Source: Lineus longissimus (Eukaryota; Nemertea; Pilidiophora; Heteronemertea; Lineidae). From it: 64,000 bases of DNA. Below are positions 19,783-30,262 of the stretch, piece after piece; position 1 is the first letter of the stretch; every line of letters begins with the position of its first letter. The stretch lies in assembly GCF_910592395.1 (NCBI RefSeq), contig NC_088316.1, forward strand, positions 13,328,001 through 13,392,000, given 5' to 3'. The notes beneath the pieces are model-generated. The model had not been told where the DNA came from and made no database searches. It saw nothing but the letters and a program-made list of their open reading frames with translations. The translations under genes and the position numbers were made by a program.

Positions 19783-21525
19783 CGATAATGGTCTAGAGTA
19801 CGTATGCTGGCTTCGGACTTACATCTCCATAATCTGTCGAAGTATGTAGGAAGACGAAAGACGCAGTATCCCCAGATACAAAATGTTGGCCTGGACGAAA
19901 GTACGAGGACGAGCGATCATTTCACATTATGATTTGAATGCGATGATCTTAGAATTAAACTGATGATTCAATGAAGAGGAATCTTATTTATTCTTGAATG
20001 CTAAGTATATATAGAGAAGCCCTGAAGCTGAATACAACATTTTGTTTATAAATTGACCATCTTGGTGTGCCTCGGATACCGCAACTAATTATATCAGACT
20101 CGCATGCTTTCTTGCAAGGAAACATGAGACCTTCATTCGAGATGCATTAATAATGTACAGTATGACGGTGATATTCAAAAGTATACGTCTACGTGTTGAC
20201 GAGTATGATTGATATCATCAAAGCAACCCAAAATACGTTTGGTTGCGTACCCTCCTGCTTGAATACCATCAATGCGTTAGAGTAACTGCAGCTTGAAGAA
20301 ATCTCCTTACAAATTATCATCACGACCAAGTACGCTGTTCAACGATTGTTGAGGTTTTTTCGCCGTCAAAGAGGTTTGTTCGCCGTCAAAGAGGTTTTGC
20401 GTACATGTGTGCCACTACTTGGACGAGTAATAACAGAACGGCCTCGACAAGGGAGGAAATTACCAATTGCTGCAAGAACAAATACAAGTTGCGAGGTTTC
20501 GTTGCCTAAAATATTTTTCAGTAATGGCCCATTAACGTCTAGCTTGTCAACTATCCGTCACCATCATGTTAATAGTGGCGAAGCATTACGCTACAGCTAA
20601 GAAAGAAAAGCATCGTTGCTGTTTCATTTCAATGCTTTGTCTGCAATAGAGGAAGCACGTTTGTCTGTCATTTGACCCTCGAGGCAAAATGGGGATGACC
20701 AGCGACAACGATTTCTTTTCTTATATTTCAGGCCCGTGATCTCGGGACAGATCAGTCAAACGTGTAATATTTGAAGCTCACCTGAACTTTCTAAATCGAA
20801 TTTTCTTACCCAGACACAGCTTTCCGGCAGAAACATATTTGCTGAGCAAGGATTTGTGTTCAGGTAGCATCAGCACTTTGTACCATTCAGGTGATAGTGG
20901 TAATATAATTTATAAACATCAGCGGAGGACAAAATGGGGCTCTCTAATTGCGGCATGAGAGGATGAGAGCTCACTTATTCTATCACTCAACCAACGAAAG
21001 GTTTCTGATGGCCAGACCACAAAAAATAGCAACAAACTGTGTTTTCTGTGGAACTTGCTGATGTGACCCCCAGGTACATTGTATCAATAGTCTCAAAAAT
21101 CGAAGCAGGAAAACTGCCCTATAAGCAGCACCCGTTATGAATGTCCATTGCGATATTTACGGACTTCTATTAGAAAGTCAAGTATGCATGTATCGGCGCT
21201 AACTATCAGCTGAAATAGATATTGCCTGACAGTATGGCTCTCCCGCAATTAGTTCATCCTTTGCGTAAAACGCCAACTGACAGAAAATGCTGTCCGACTG
21301 CGAAGTCATGACTCGAATAGTCCGCCACGGGCCGATTTATACATATTTATACATATTTATACCCGGCTCGTGCATTACATTAGGGAGTTTTCGCAAAGCC
21401 CCCGAAACGCCAGCGTGAACGCCAATCTCATTGTTCGACCTCATGATAAAAATGTCGAACAATAGGATAGGCTAGATTTTGCCACAACAGAATCCGTGAT
21501 TTTTTCACGATAGTCATATATGTTT

Positions 21526-22059
21526 TTACTTGTCGCCCCTAACTTTCGAGTCGACGTGTTCTTTGACTGAACCACGTGGGAAGTGAAGAAGTAGTATCAA
21601 ATCCCTCCTGAATTTAGGACTACTGGCCAAATAAAGAAAGAAGTTGAGCGCATTATTCAAAGAACATAAATCTAGGGCTATTTCAATAATGAAAGTGATA
21701 AGGTCAGGCTTAGAAAACATCGAAATACAATAGACTGTGTTTGCGACGAAATAGACCATTTGACAATTTGCCATTCCGAAGGTGCGAGATTCGAGAATAT
21801 CGGGTCTGAGGTTGATCAGCCACTTGGGCAGGTAGAGAGCAAGTAAGGGTAACGTGTCTGCGACTGCAAGGATTCTGAGGTAAAAACACATAACATTGTT
21901 TCGATTTGCTGGTAGATTCATGATGAGGAAACTCAAAGTGTTCCCGACGAGACCGACAACTATTAAGGTCGGGTAGGCATACCCTCGCAGAACTGCCCGA
22001 TAATAAGCATAATTAGAGGTCGTCCTCACCGTATCTGTCGCCTCCATTATTACAATCAT
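21526..22059 (-). pseudogene. class A GPCR, array copy 5, internally deleted
   Basis: The frame is open for 177 residues, but 165 codons are missing. It reads normally to CIS in TM3 (residue 113) and then joins MFSKPDLITF just before TM7, so the end of TM3, DRF, TM4, TM5 and TM6 are gone. The breakpoints share the triplet ATC (plus strand), typical of microhomology-mediated or slippage deletion. The normal stop TAA has also become TCA, which adds 14 residues ending VRGDK. A receptor with TM1, TM2, part of TM3 and TM7 could not work as a normal GPCR. I call it a pseudogene, although the reading frame is intact. Confidence 0.85.
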
Positions 22060-22464
22060 CGATAATGGTCTAGAGTACGTATGCTGGCTTCGGACTTACA
22101 TCTCCATAATCTGCTGAAGTATGTAGAAAGAGGAAAGACGCAGTATCCCCAGGTACAAAATGTTGGCCTGGACGAAAGTACGAGGACGAGCGATCATTTC
22201 ACATTATGATTTGAATGCGATGATCTTAGAATTAAACTGATGATTTAATGAAGATGAGTCTTATTTATTCTTGAATGCTAAGTATATATAGAGAAGCCCT
22301 GAAGCTAAATACAACATTTGTAAATAAATTGACCATTTTGTTATGCCTCGGATACCGCAACTAATTATATCAGACTCGCATGCTTTCTTGCAAGGAAACA
22401 TGAGACCTTCATTCGAGATGCATTGATAATGTACAGTATGACGGTGATATTCAAAAGTATACGT

Positions 22465-22776
22465 CTACGTGTTGACGAGTATGATTGATATCATCAAAGC
22501 AACCCAAAATACGTTTGGTTGCGTACCCTCCTGCTTGAATACCATCAATGCGTTAGAGTAACTGCAGCTTGAAGAAATCTCCTTACAATTATCATCACGA
22601 TCAAGTACGCTGTTCAACGATTGTTGAGGTTTTCTCGCCGTCAAAGAGGTTTGGCGTACATGTATGCCACTACTTCGACGAGTAATAACAGAACGGCCTC
22701 GACAAAGGAGGAAATTACCAATTGCTGCAAGAACAAATACAAGTTGCGAGGTTTCGTTGCCTACAATATTTTTCAT
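22465..22776 (-). CDS. 103-residue ORF in the conserved upstream block, U5
   Basis: Close relative of the U3 frame at 17036-17347. An insertion and a deletion together shift the middle (SLNSVLDRDDNC here, SLNRYLVVMIIC in U3) and restore the frame afterwards. Compensating indels fit drift in non-coding DNA better than selection on a protein. Confidence 0.2.
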   Translation of the reverse strand: MKNIVGNETSQLVFVLAAIGNFLLCRGRSVITRRSSGIHVRQTSLTARKPQQSLNSVLDRDDNCKEISSSCSYSNALMVFKQEGTQPNVFWVALMISIILVNT

Positions 22777-23077
22777 TAATGGCCCATTAACGTCTAGCTT
22801 GTCAACTATCCTTCGCCATCATGTCCTTTAGTGGCGAAGCATTACGCTACAGCTAAGAAGGAAAAGCATCGTTGCTGTTTCATTTCAATGCTTTGTCTGC
22901 AATAGAGGAAGCACGTTTGTCTGTCATTTGACCCTCGAGGCAAAATGGGGATGACCAGCGACAACGATTTCTTTTCTTATATTTTAGGCCCGTGATCTCG
23001 GGACAGATCAGTCAAACGTGTAATATTTGCAGCTCACTTGAACTTTCTAAATCGAATTTTCTTACCCACAGACAGCT

Positions 23078-25850
23078 TTCCGGCAGAAACATATTTGCTG
23101 AGCAAGGATTTGTGTTCAGGTAGCATCAGCACTTTGTACCATTCAGGTGATAGTGGTGATATAATTTATAAACATCAGCGGAGGACAAAATGGGGCTCTC
23201 TAATTGCGGCATGAGAGGATGAGAGCTCACTTATTCTATCACTCAACCAACGAAAGGTTTCTGATAGCCAGACCACAAAAAATAGCAACAAACTGTGCTT
23301 TCTGTGGAACTTGTTGATGTGACCCCCAGGTACATTGTATCAATAATCTCAAAAATCGAAGCAGGAAAACTGCCCTATAAGCAGCACCCGTTATGAATGT
23401 CCATTGCGATATTTACGGACTTCTATTAGAAAGTCAAGTATGCATGTACCGGCGCTAACTATCAGCTGAAATAGATATTGCCTGACTGTATGGCTTCTCC
23501 CGCAATAAGTTCATCCTTTGCGTAAAACGCCAACTGACAGGAAAATGCTGTCCGACGGCGAAGTCATGACTCGAATAGTCCGCCACGGGCCGATTTATAC
23601 ATATTTATACATATTTATACCCGCCTCGTGCATTACAATAGGGAGTTTTCGCAAAGCCCCCGAAACGCCAGCGTGAACGCCAATCTCATTGTTCGACCTC
23701 ATGATAAAAATGTCGAACAATAGGATAGGCTAGATTTTGCCACAACAGAATCCGTGATTTTTTCACGATAGTCATATATGTTTTTACTTGTCCCCGCTAA
23801 CTTTCGAGTCGACGTGTTCTTTTACTTAACCACGTGGGAAGTGAAGAAGTAGTATCAAATCCCTCCTGAATTTAGGACTACTGGCCAAATAAAGAAAGAA
23901 GTTGAGCGCATTATTCAAAGAACATAAATCTAGGGCTATTTCAATAATGAAAGTGATAAGGTCAGGCTTAGAAAACATCATGTACGCCAATCAACAATTC
24001 CAGCCAAAGAGTACGTAAACAATAGTAAATGGTAAAAGGAAGATTAAAAGAGCCACTGCCACAACTACCAACATGATGGTCATGGACCGTTCCTGTCTTT
24101 GGCGTGTTTTCGAACTCGCGATATCACAGTCCTGTAACACTGAATTGTGCCGCTTGAGGCTGTAAATTATTGCAATGTTGAGCTGAAACAGAAGTCCGAT
24201 AGGAAGAAAAACGTCAACTACGGACTTAATCACATACCATGAGGTATTATACCACGCGAAGTAAGGAGGCAAAACACAACTGTCAGCCGTAAATAGTCCG
24301 CCGCCATCTTGCTCCAATGTGCGGAAGCTGTCCGGCAGATATATCAACACGTGCAAAGCGATATTGACAACAACTTGGATTTTCGCTCGTTTCATTGTGC
24401 ACAACCGCGACGCCTCTAAGGGGAATCTTACAACAATGAATCTGTCGATTGCGATGACTAAAACCTGCCAAATCGAAATACAATAGACTGTGTTTGCGAC
24501 GAAATAGACCATTTGACAATTTGCCATTCCGAAGGTGCGAGATTCGAGAATATCGGGTCTGAGGTTGATCAGCCACTTGGGCAGGTAGAGGGCAATTAAG
24601 GGTAACGTGTCTGCGACTGCAAGGATTCTGAGGTAAAAACACATAACATTGTTTCGATTTGCTGGTAGATTCATGATGAGGAAACTCAAAGTGTTCCCGA
24701 CGAGACCGACAACTATTAAGGTCGGGTAGGCATACCCTCGCAGAACTTCCCGATAATAAGCATAATTAGAGGTCGTCCTCACCGTATCTGTCGCCTCCAT
24801 TATTACAATCATCGATAATGGTCTAGAGTACGTATGCTAGCTTCGGATCTACATCTCAATAATCTGTTGAAGTATGTAGGAAGACGAAAGACGCAGTATC
24901 CCCAGGTACAAAATGTTGGCCTGGACGAAAGTACGAGGACGAGCGAGCATTTCACATTATGATTTGAATGCGATGATCTTAGAATTAAACTGATGATTTA
25001 ATGAAGACGAATCTTATTTATTCTTGAATGCTAAGTATATATAGAGAAGCCCTGAAGCTAAATACAACATTTGTAAATAAATTGACCATCTTGTTATGCC
25101 TCGGATACCGCAACTAATTATATCAGACTCGCATGCTTTCTTGCAAGGAAACATGAGACCTTCATTCGAGATGCATTGATAATGTACAGTATGACGGTGA
25201 TATTCAAAAGTATACGTCTACGTGTTGACGAGTATGATTGATATCATCAAAGCAACCCAAAATACGTTTGGTTGCGTACCCTCCTGCTTGAATACCATCA
25301 ATGCGTTAGAGTAACTGCAGCTTGAAGAAATCTCCTTACAAATTATCATCACGACCAAGTACGCTGTTCAACGATTGTTGAGGTTTTTTCGCCGTCAAAG
25401 AGGTTTGTTCGCCGTCAAAGAGGTTTTGCGCACATGTATGCCACTTCTTCGACGAGTAATAACAGAACGGCCTCGACAAGGTAGGAAATTACCAATTGCG
25501 GCAAGAACAAATATAAGTTGCGAGTTTTCGTTGCCTAAAATATTTTTCATTAATGGCCCATTAACGTCTAGCTTGTCAACTATCCTTCACCATCATGTCC
25601 TTAGTGGCGAAGCATTACGCTACAGCTTAGAAGGAAAAGCATCGTTGCTATTGCATTTCAATCATTCGTCTGTAATAGAGGAAGCACGTTTGTCTGTCAT
25701 TTGACCCTCGAGGCAAAATTGGGATGACCAGCGACAACGATTTCTTTTCTTATATTTCAGGCCGTGATCTCGGGACAGATCAGTCAAACTTGTAACATTT
25801 GAAGCTCACCTGAACTTTCTAAATCGAATTTTCTTACCCAGACAGAGATT
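23078..25850. repeat. GPCR tandem unit U6 (~2.77 kb)
   Basis: Last unit of the array. Its 5' block matches U2, its receptor matches U3 and it carries the doubled TCGCCGTCAAAGAGG. Similarity to the other units ends at about 25,846-25,850, after CTTACCCAGACA, the same junction that elsewhere leads into the next unit. Confidence 0.85.
23826..24812 (-). pseudogene. class A GPCR, array copy 6, nonsense codon before TM7
   Basis: The first 273 residues match copy 3, then TGT CTG has become TGA TTG at the second Cys of GWNCC (residue 274). The open frame is therefore 23991-24812. Downstream the frame stays clean to the normal stop at 23826, including LNNALNFFLY and SSPKFRRDL. TM7 and the C-terminal tail are lost from the translated product. 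The lack of other damage suggests that the mutation is recent, or that a functional allele exists in the population. Confidence 0.85.
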
Positions 25851-27436
25851 CTCTTACAAAATACAAGTAATCAGTCAATTCCTTAAGAATCTGTAACCAG
25901 CCAAGATTTCTTAATGAATCTCGAGTCCTTTAAATCGACTTTCCGAATCCAGGCATGGCGTCAAACAAAATATAACCTATCAAGCTATTTTCAAAGAAAA
26001 AAACCTCTGTCGCCTAACAGAAGTCTACATCGATTTCTCTTCAGTAAAAGTGGGATGTAATTACTTTCCAGGGAGTATATTGATTATCAATATCAGTCCT
26101 TAACACGCGCTCTTTTTGCCCACAGATTATTAAGAAGTCAATCATCAAAGAAAAGGAGCGTTCGATATGGGATTCCTAATATACAGGTATACGTCGCCTC
26201 TGATGTTAAAGAGGTTTGACAAAATATTAGTTGGTTTTGTCCAAATGCCCGTGTCTATATTACTCCGTCATACAGGTTTTAAGAACGTGGTATTACAGAG
26301 GTGAAATTAGAGTATTTCCTTCTCAAGTACTAAATCAAATCAACACTTTACTTGAAGGAATATTGAATCCCAGCTTACAAACTGATGGAAAATTTTATCC
26401 TAATGGAGGGGTATGGGAGGTAAAATTGACACTGATGATTCTCCGTTTCGATGAGTGTGTTTCGTGGCAGTATCAGCTGACAAGATTACACTTAGCAAGA
26501 ATGGAATTCGATAGTTTATGAAAATAATGAATAGAGTGTCTGTCTGGATACATTTAGAACAGTACTTGTCTTGCCGTTCAGCAGGAAAGTCTGAAAGTAG
26601 AATGAGTCGTGATATGCATGTAATCGTTTTCTAATGTTTTGCGGGTACCCTGAATACCCCGAAGTCACTATTCTTGCAAGTTTTTCTGTTCGAGGTGCTA
26701 AACAAGGGCAGTGGTATGAAAAGATGTTCGAGCCTCGTCGGTTCTGCTACGAATGCCCTTTCGCCCATAGCCCCTATCGCACTGTGTCAGCTTCCACCTC
26801 ATCACTAAAAATGGAGGCTCATTTTATTTTTTTCAGTGCACAGAGCCAGGTCTGAAAATGATGACGGAGCAACATCACTATATCGTCACACCACCTATTG
26901 GTACTAGTTCTGACGAGGTGAGTACATTTCCAGTCTTTCTTTATTTTTTGGTACCTTGTAAAAAACGATTTTTTTGTAGTACACGACAATTATCAAGTAA
27001 TCATTTTGATGACAATAACTTCGATGCTTTACACGCAACGGGTCAACAATTTCTTTATGTGAACTTTGTAGTTTACGAATGATATCGAGAGGAAGTTGAC
27101 CTATTTTACGCTGTCGACCTAAGAATTCTCTACCCGATCCTCTGAACCATAGAGAAGTTTCCTTTGTTTCTTCTCGTGATCCATTGAACCAGGCAAAGGT
27201 ACTGCTAATAAGTTTTTCTGGCCCTGACCCTTTGAATGAGACACCGGTGCACCCGTGTACCAGTTTCAAGTCATCCATAAAAATCGCATTCGCAAAAAGA
27301 TTACATCGTCTGTTTATCCATTGTTGTGAGAATAGAATGCAATCACATATGCTCTCGAAAAAAAACACCGTTAATCAGGCGCATATGAATTGGCTGCTCC
27401 GGAAAAGTTCTCGAATGATTTTTTTTACTCTCACAT
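25851..27436. other. spacer between array and copy 7, nothing recognised
   Basis: Several open frames of 70-150 codons occur on both strands, but none begins at a convincing ATG with a recognisable domain. No sequence from the GPCR unit is visible here. Confidence 0.4.
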
Positions 27437-27612
27437 CGCAGTCAAAAGAATCCAGGCCTGAACCAATAGACAGCGGTCTATTGTCTTCAAACAAAGCGTG
27501 CTCGCACCTAGGCATCAGTTCTCATTGTTCTACTGTCTTATCAAAGGGTTATCAGGGCAAATCTTGATAACATCAACCCCCATGGAACAGCTTTTATGAA
27601 GGTCGATAGGGA
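27437..27612. repeat. dispersed repeat family, copy 4
   Basis: Matches copies 2 and 3 from AGTCAAAAGAATCCAGGCCT to GATAACATCAACCCCCATGG and on to AGCTTTTATGAAGG. It extends the family to about 175-200 bp. Confidence 0.65.
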
Positions 27613-27881
27613 GGACAAACGTCCTAAATATGTGTAAGTCCGTGCTTGGATATTGGCCTGCTGGTTGCTGGAGTACCAGATGTGAAAATGAGCCAAGGAC
27701 TGGTATGGTGTCATTCCGAAATCACCTCGTTCTTTAAGTTGATAACGAATAAACATTCAAACCATGCATGCTTCACAGAGGCTTCAACGATTGCAGTTTT
27801 TGGGGTTCCCACGCTGGCGAAGAAATGTTTGACTTTTACACGCTCGTCAGGTAATTTTGACCTATGCACGCAAAGGATCTT

Positions 27882-28874
27882 TTACTTTTTCACTCGGCAA
27901 CTGACAAGCAGTATCAAGTCCTTTCTAAATTTAGGACTGCTGGCCAAGTAGAGAAAGAAATTCAAAGCATTATTCAAACAACATATATCAAGAACTAATT
28001 CAAATATAAAAGCACGCAGGTCAGGATTGGAGAGCATGATATATTTCAGACAACAATCCCAGTCGAAGACTATGCTATCTATACTGTATGGCAGGAGGAA
28101 AACAAGAAGAGACACAGCCACAACTAATAACATGATAGCCATGGCTCTTTCTTGTTTTTGGCGTGTTTTCGAACCAACGATATTGTTGTCCATTAATAGT
28201 GAATTGTGCCGCTTGAGGCTGTAAATTATTGCAATGTTGAGCTGAAACAGAAGTCCGATGGGAAGAAAAACGTCAACTACGGCGTTGATCATAAAGAATG
28301 AGAGATCGTACCAAGCGACGTTATGCGGAAGGACACAACTGTCAAGCGAGTACAGTCCGCCGCCATCTTGCTCCGCTGACCGGAAGCAGTTCGGCAGATA
28401 AATCAACACGTGCAAAACGATATTGACAACAACTTGGATTTTCGCTCGTTTCATTGTGCACAACAGCGACGCCTTCATGGGGAATGTAATAACAATGAAT
28501 CTGTCGATTGCGATGGTTAAAACCAGCCAAATTGAAACATTATAGACAACGAATGCGACAAAATAGAACAGCTGACAGTTTGCTATCCCGAAGGTGCGAG
28601 ATTCGAGAATATCTGGTCTGATGTTGATCACCCACCTGGGCAAGAAGAGTGTGATCAAGGAAAGCGTGTCCGTGACCGCTAGGATTCGGAGGTAGAAACA
28701 CATCACGCTGTTTCGATTTGCAGGTAGATTCATGACCAGGAAACTTGAAGTGTTCCCGACGAGTCCGACAACTATGAAGATCGGGTTGGCGAACAGTCGC
28801 AGAACTACCAGATAGTAAGCATAAATAGAGCTCGTCCTCGTCACCGTATCTGTTGCCTCCATCGCGAAAATCAT
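27882..28874 (-). CDS. class A GPCR, diverged copy 7
   Basis: Intact 330-residue receptor, clearly a paralogue of the array genes but with many changes. TM1 has GLVGNTSSFLVM, TM3 ends IDRFIVITFP, TM7 retains NALNFFLYLASSPKFRKD, and the tail ends VSCRVKK. The second outer loop (LPNCFRSAEQDGGG) matches only array copy 1. The TM5 end and third loop (LLFQLN to KRHNS) match copies 3 and 6. At the DNA level these stretches are nearly identical although the rest is well diverged, which points to gene conversion. The start is the first ATG; Met5 is an alternative. Its flanks have lost most similarity to the units, so it is older than the array. Confidence 0.88.
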   Translation of the reverse strand: MIFAMEATDTVTRTSSIYAYYLVVLRLFANPIFIVVGLVGNTSSFLVMNLPANRNSVMCFYLRILAVTDTLSLITLFLPRWVINIRPDILESRTFGIANCQLFYFVAFVVYNVSIWLVLTIAIDRFIVITFPMKASLLCTMKRAKIQVVVNIVLHVLIYLPNCFRSAEQDGGGLYSLDSCVLPHNVAWYDLSFFMINAVVDVFLPIGLLFQLNIAIIYSLKRHNSLLMDNNIVGSKTRQKQERAMAIMLLVVAVSLLVFLLPYSIDSIVFDWDCCLKYIMLSNPDLRAFIFELVLDICCLNNALNFFLYLASSPKFRKDLILLVSCRVKK

Positions 28875-30019
28875 CGAAGATGGTCTATACTAGAGTACAA
28901 GATCAATTATTTCAGAATGTTCTTTTGATACGACGATCTGGTCTAAGATGAATTAAACCGATGATTTCGATCAATGTTGAAAGACGTGAGATCGAGTTCA
29001 AGAGATTCGAAAGCATTTCGTCGAAATGGATATGATGCAACTGATGGCAGCATCTATATGTTTAAAAATATCAGTCTCACCTCACTGCCCGATCGTCCGA
29101 AGGAATAAAAGCAATGAAAATGAACGCTTACCTTAATGCTAAGGATTGTTTTGTGATAATTCAAATATCTACGCATGATTCAAGTGCTAAAACAGCTTCT
29201 TTCAACGACAAGTGTAGGTAAGCAAGCATGCTGGATACCACCGCGTTCAACTGGAAATGAGGTCACGATGTTATTGGCGCCGTCACACTTCCAGACACCT
29301 TTTACGTCAATGAGTCAGAGCCCTCGTTCGCCACGAAAAAGGTAGCGCGACTTGATTCGTGCGCTGAATGTACTTTTTGGCCCTGGTTTGGTCGTTTGAA
29401 ACAAGCTATTTTCCCAAGACCAGTGAATTCGAAACTCAGCGCCGCCGATGCATACGTTACTATACACGGCCGTGTTCAATGCCCCGTTTTGTCGTTTGTC
29501 GCCATAGCCCTGCCTATTCAGTGGCTTTCAGCCTCTTCAAAGAGTGCATGCGATGTTCTATAACTGCTGGCGGGCTCCCCGACGGCCCGGCCCGAGGGTT
29601 TTGCCAAATGCAATCTGTTTCCGCCTCAGGTGCGGCTCAAACTGCTCAAAGAATCCTCCCCCTCGCTAAAAATCTCCTCAGTGTTCTTTTCATGCGTGCA
29701 CGGCCAATTGTTTCAATGGTGCATCGCACTGCAACTGAGAAGATAATGTTGTATTTGGCTATATATGTATAAGCTGTAATATACCCACAAAAAATTTAAA
29801 TCAAGGAGAGATTGAATTCTACCACGTAGCTATTTGATACTACACCGCGTATTTTTTGTTTTGCCTCAGGTACGACGACCATTAATTACGTCGCGTGCGG
29901 GCAAAACTACTGGATATCAGCATTCGACGCCCTCGGGATACGCGATCATAGAATGTACATAAACAATAAAATTACTAATATAACATTGAAAATAATTTTG
30001 GCTGAAACCATAAAACTTA
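28875..30019. other. upstream of copy 7, nothing recognised
   Basis: The region holds a 134-codon open frame at 29368-29772 (+) that has no recognisable domain. It corresponds in position to the receptor promoter region of the array units but is not alignable to it by eye. Confidence 0.35.
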
Positions 30020-30262
30020 TCCGAAATAGTAATAAAGAACGCAAGCTTACAAATTATCATCAAAAACAAGTAGCCTGAATGTGAGTTTAATATTCTCGCC
30101 GTCAAAGAGGTTCGGCGCATTACCACTTCTTGTAAGACCAATAACAAAACGGCTTTTACTACAAATAGGAAGAAATGGCAAATGACGGCGAGAAGAAGGA
30201 CCGTAACATTGCGTTGAGTGTTTTCTTTTTCATAAAAAATATGTTCATTAATGGCCCAGATT
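30020..30262 (-). other. diverged copy of the conserved upstream block
   Basis: It aligns with the block upstream of each array receptor: GGCCATTAATG, the CTCGCCGTCAAAGAGG phrase (single copy), the TTATTGGTC or TTATTACTC core, and AAATTATCATCA are shared. One frame here is longer and more hydrophobic (around LLLAVICHFFLFVVKAVLLL), followed by SLTARILNSHSGYLFLMIIC and a GTAAGC that could be a splice donor. It may be the least decayed version of a former exon. Confidence 0.4.

Larger units (their letters stand above)
17648..20821. repeat. GPCR tandem unit U4 (~3.17 kb)
   Basis: Like U1, this unit keeps the complete foldback element (18191-18321), the palindrome cluster and the ~420-bp stretch to its right. 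The order of long and short units is therefore long, short, short, long, short, short, as if a block of three units had duplicated. Confidence 0.85.
20822..23077. repeat. GPCR tandem unit U5 (~2.26 kb)
   Basis: Shortest unit, because of the 495-bp deletion inside its receptor gene. Its 5' block and its single TCGCCGTCAAAGAGG match U3. Confidence 0.85.

Noticed and set aside
26904-27368. 154-codon frame on the minus strand between the array and copy 7
   Set aside because: No ATG at the start, no domain I can name and no splice support.
29368-29772. 134-codon frame on the plus strand upstream of copy 7
   Set aside because: Composition and motif content look random, and no homologous frame exists in the related units.
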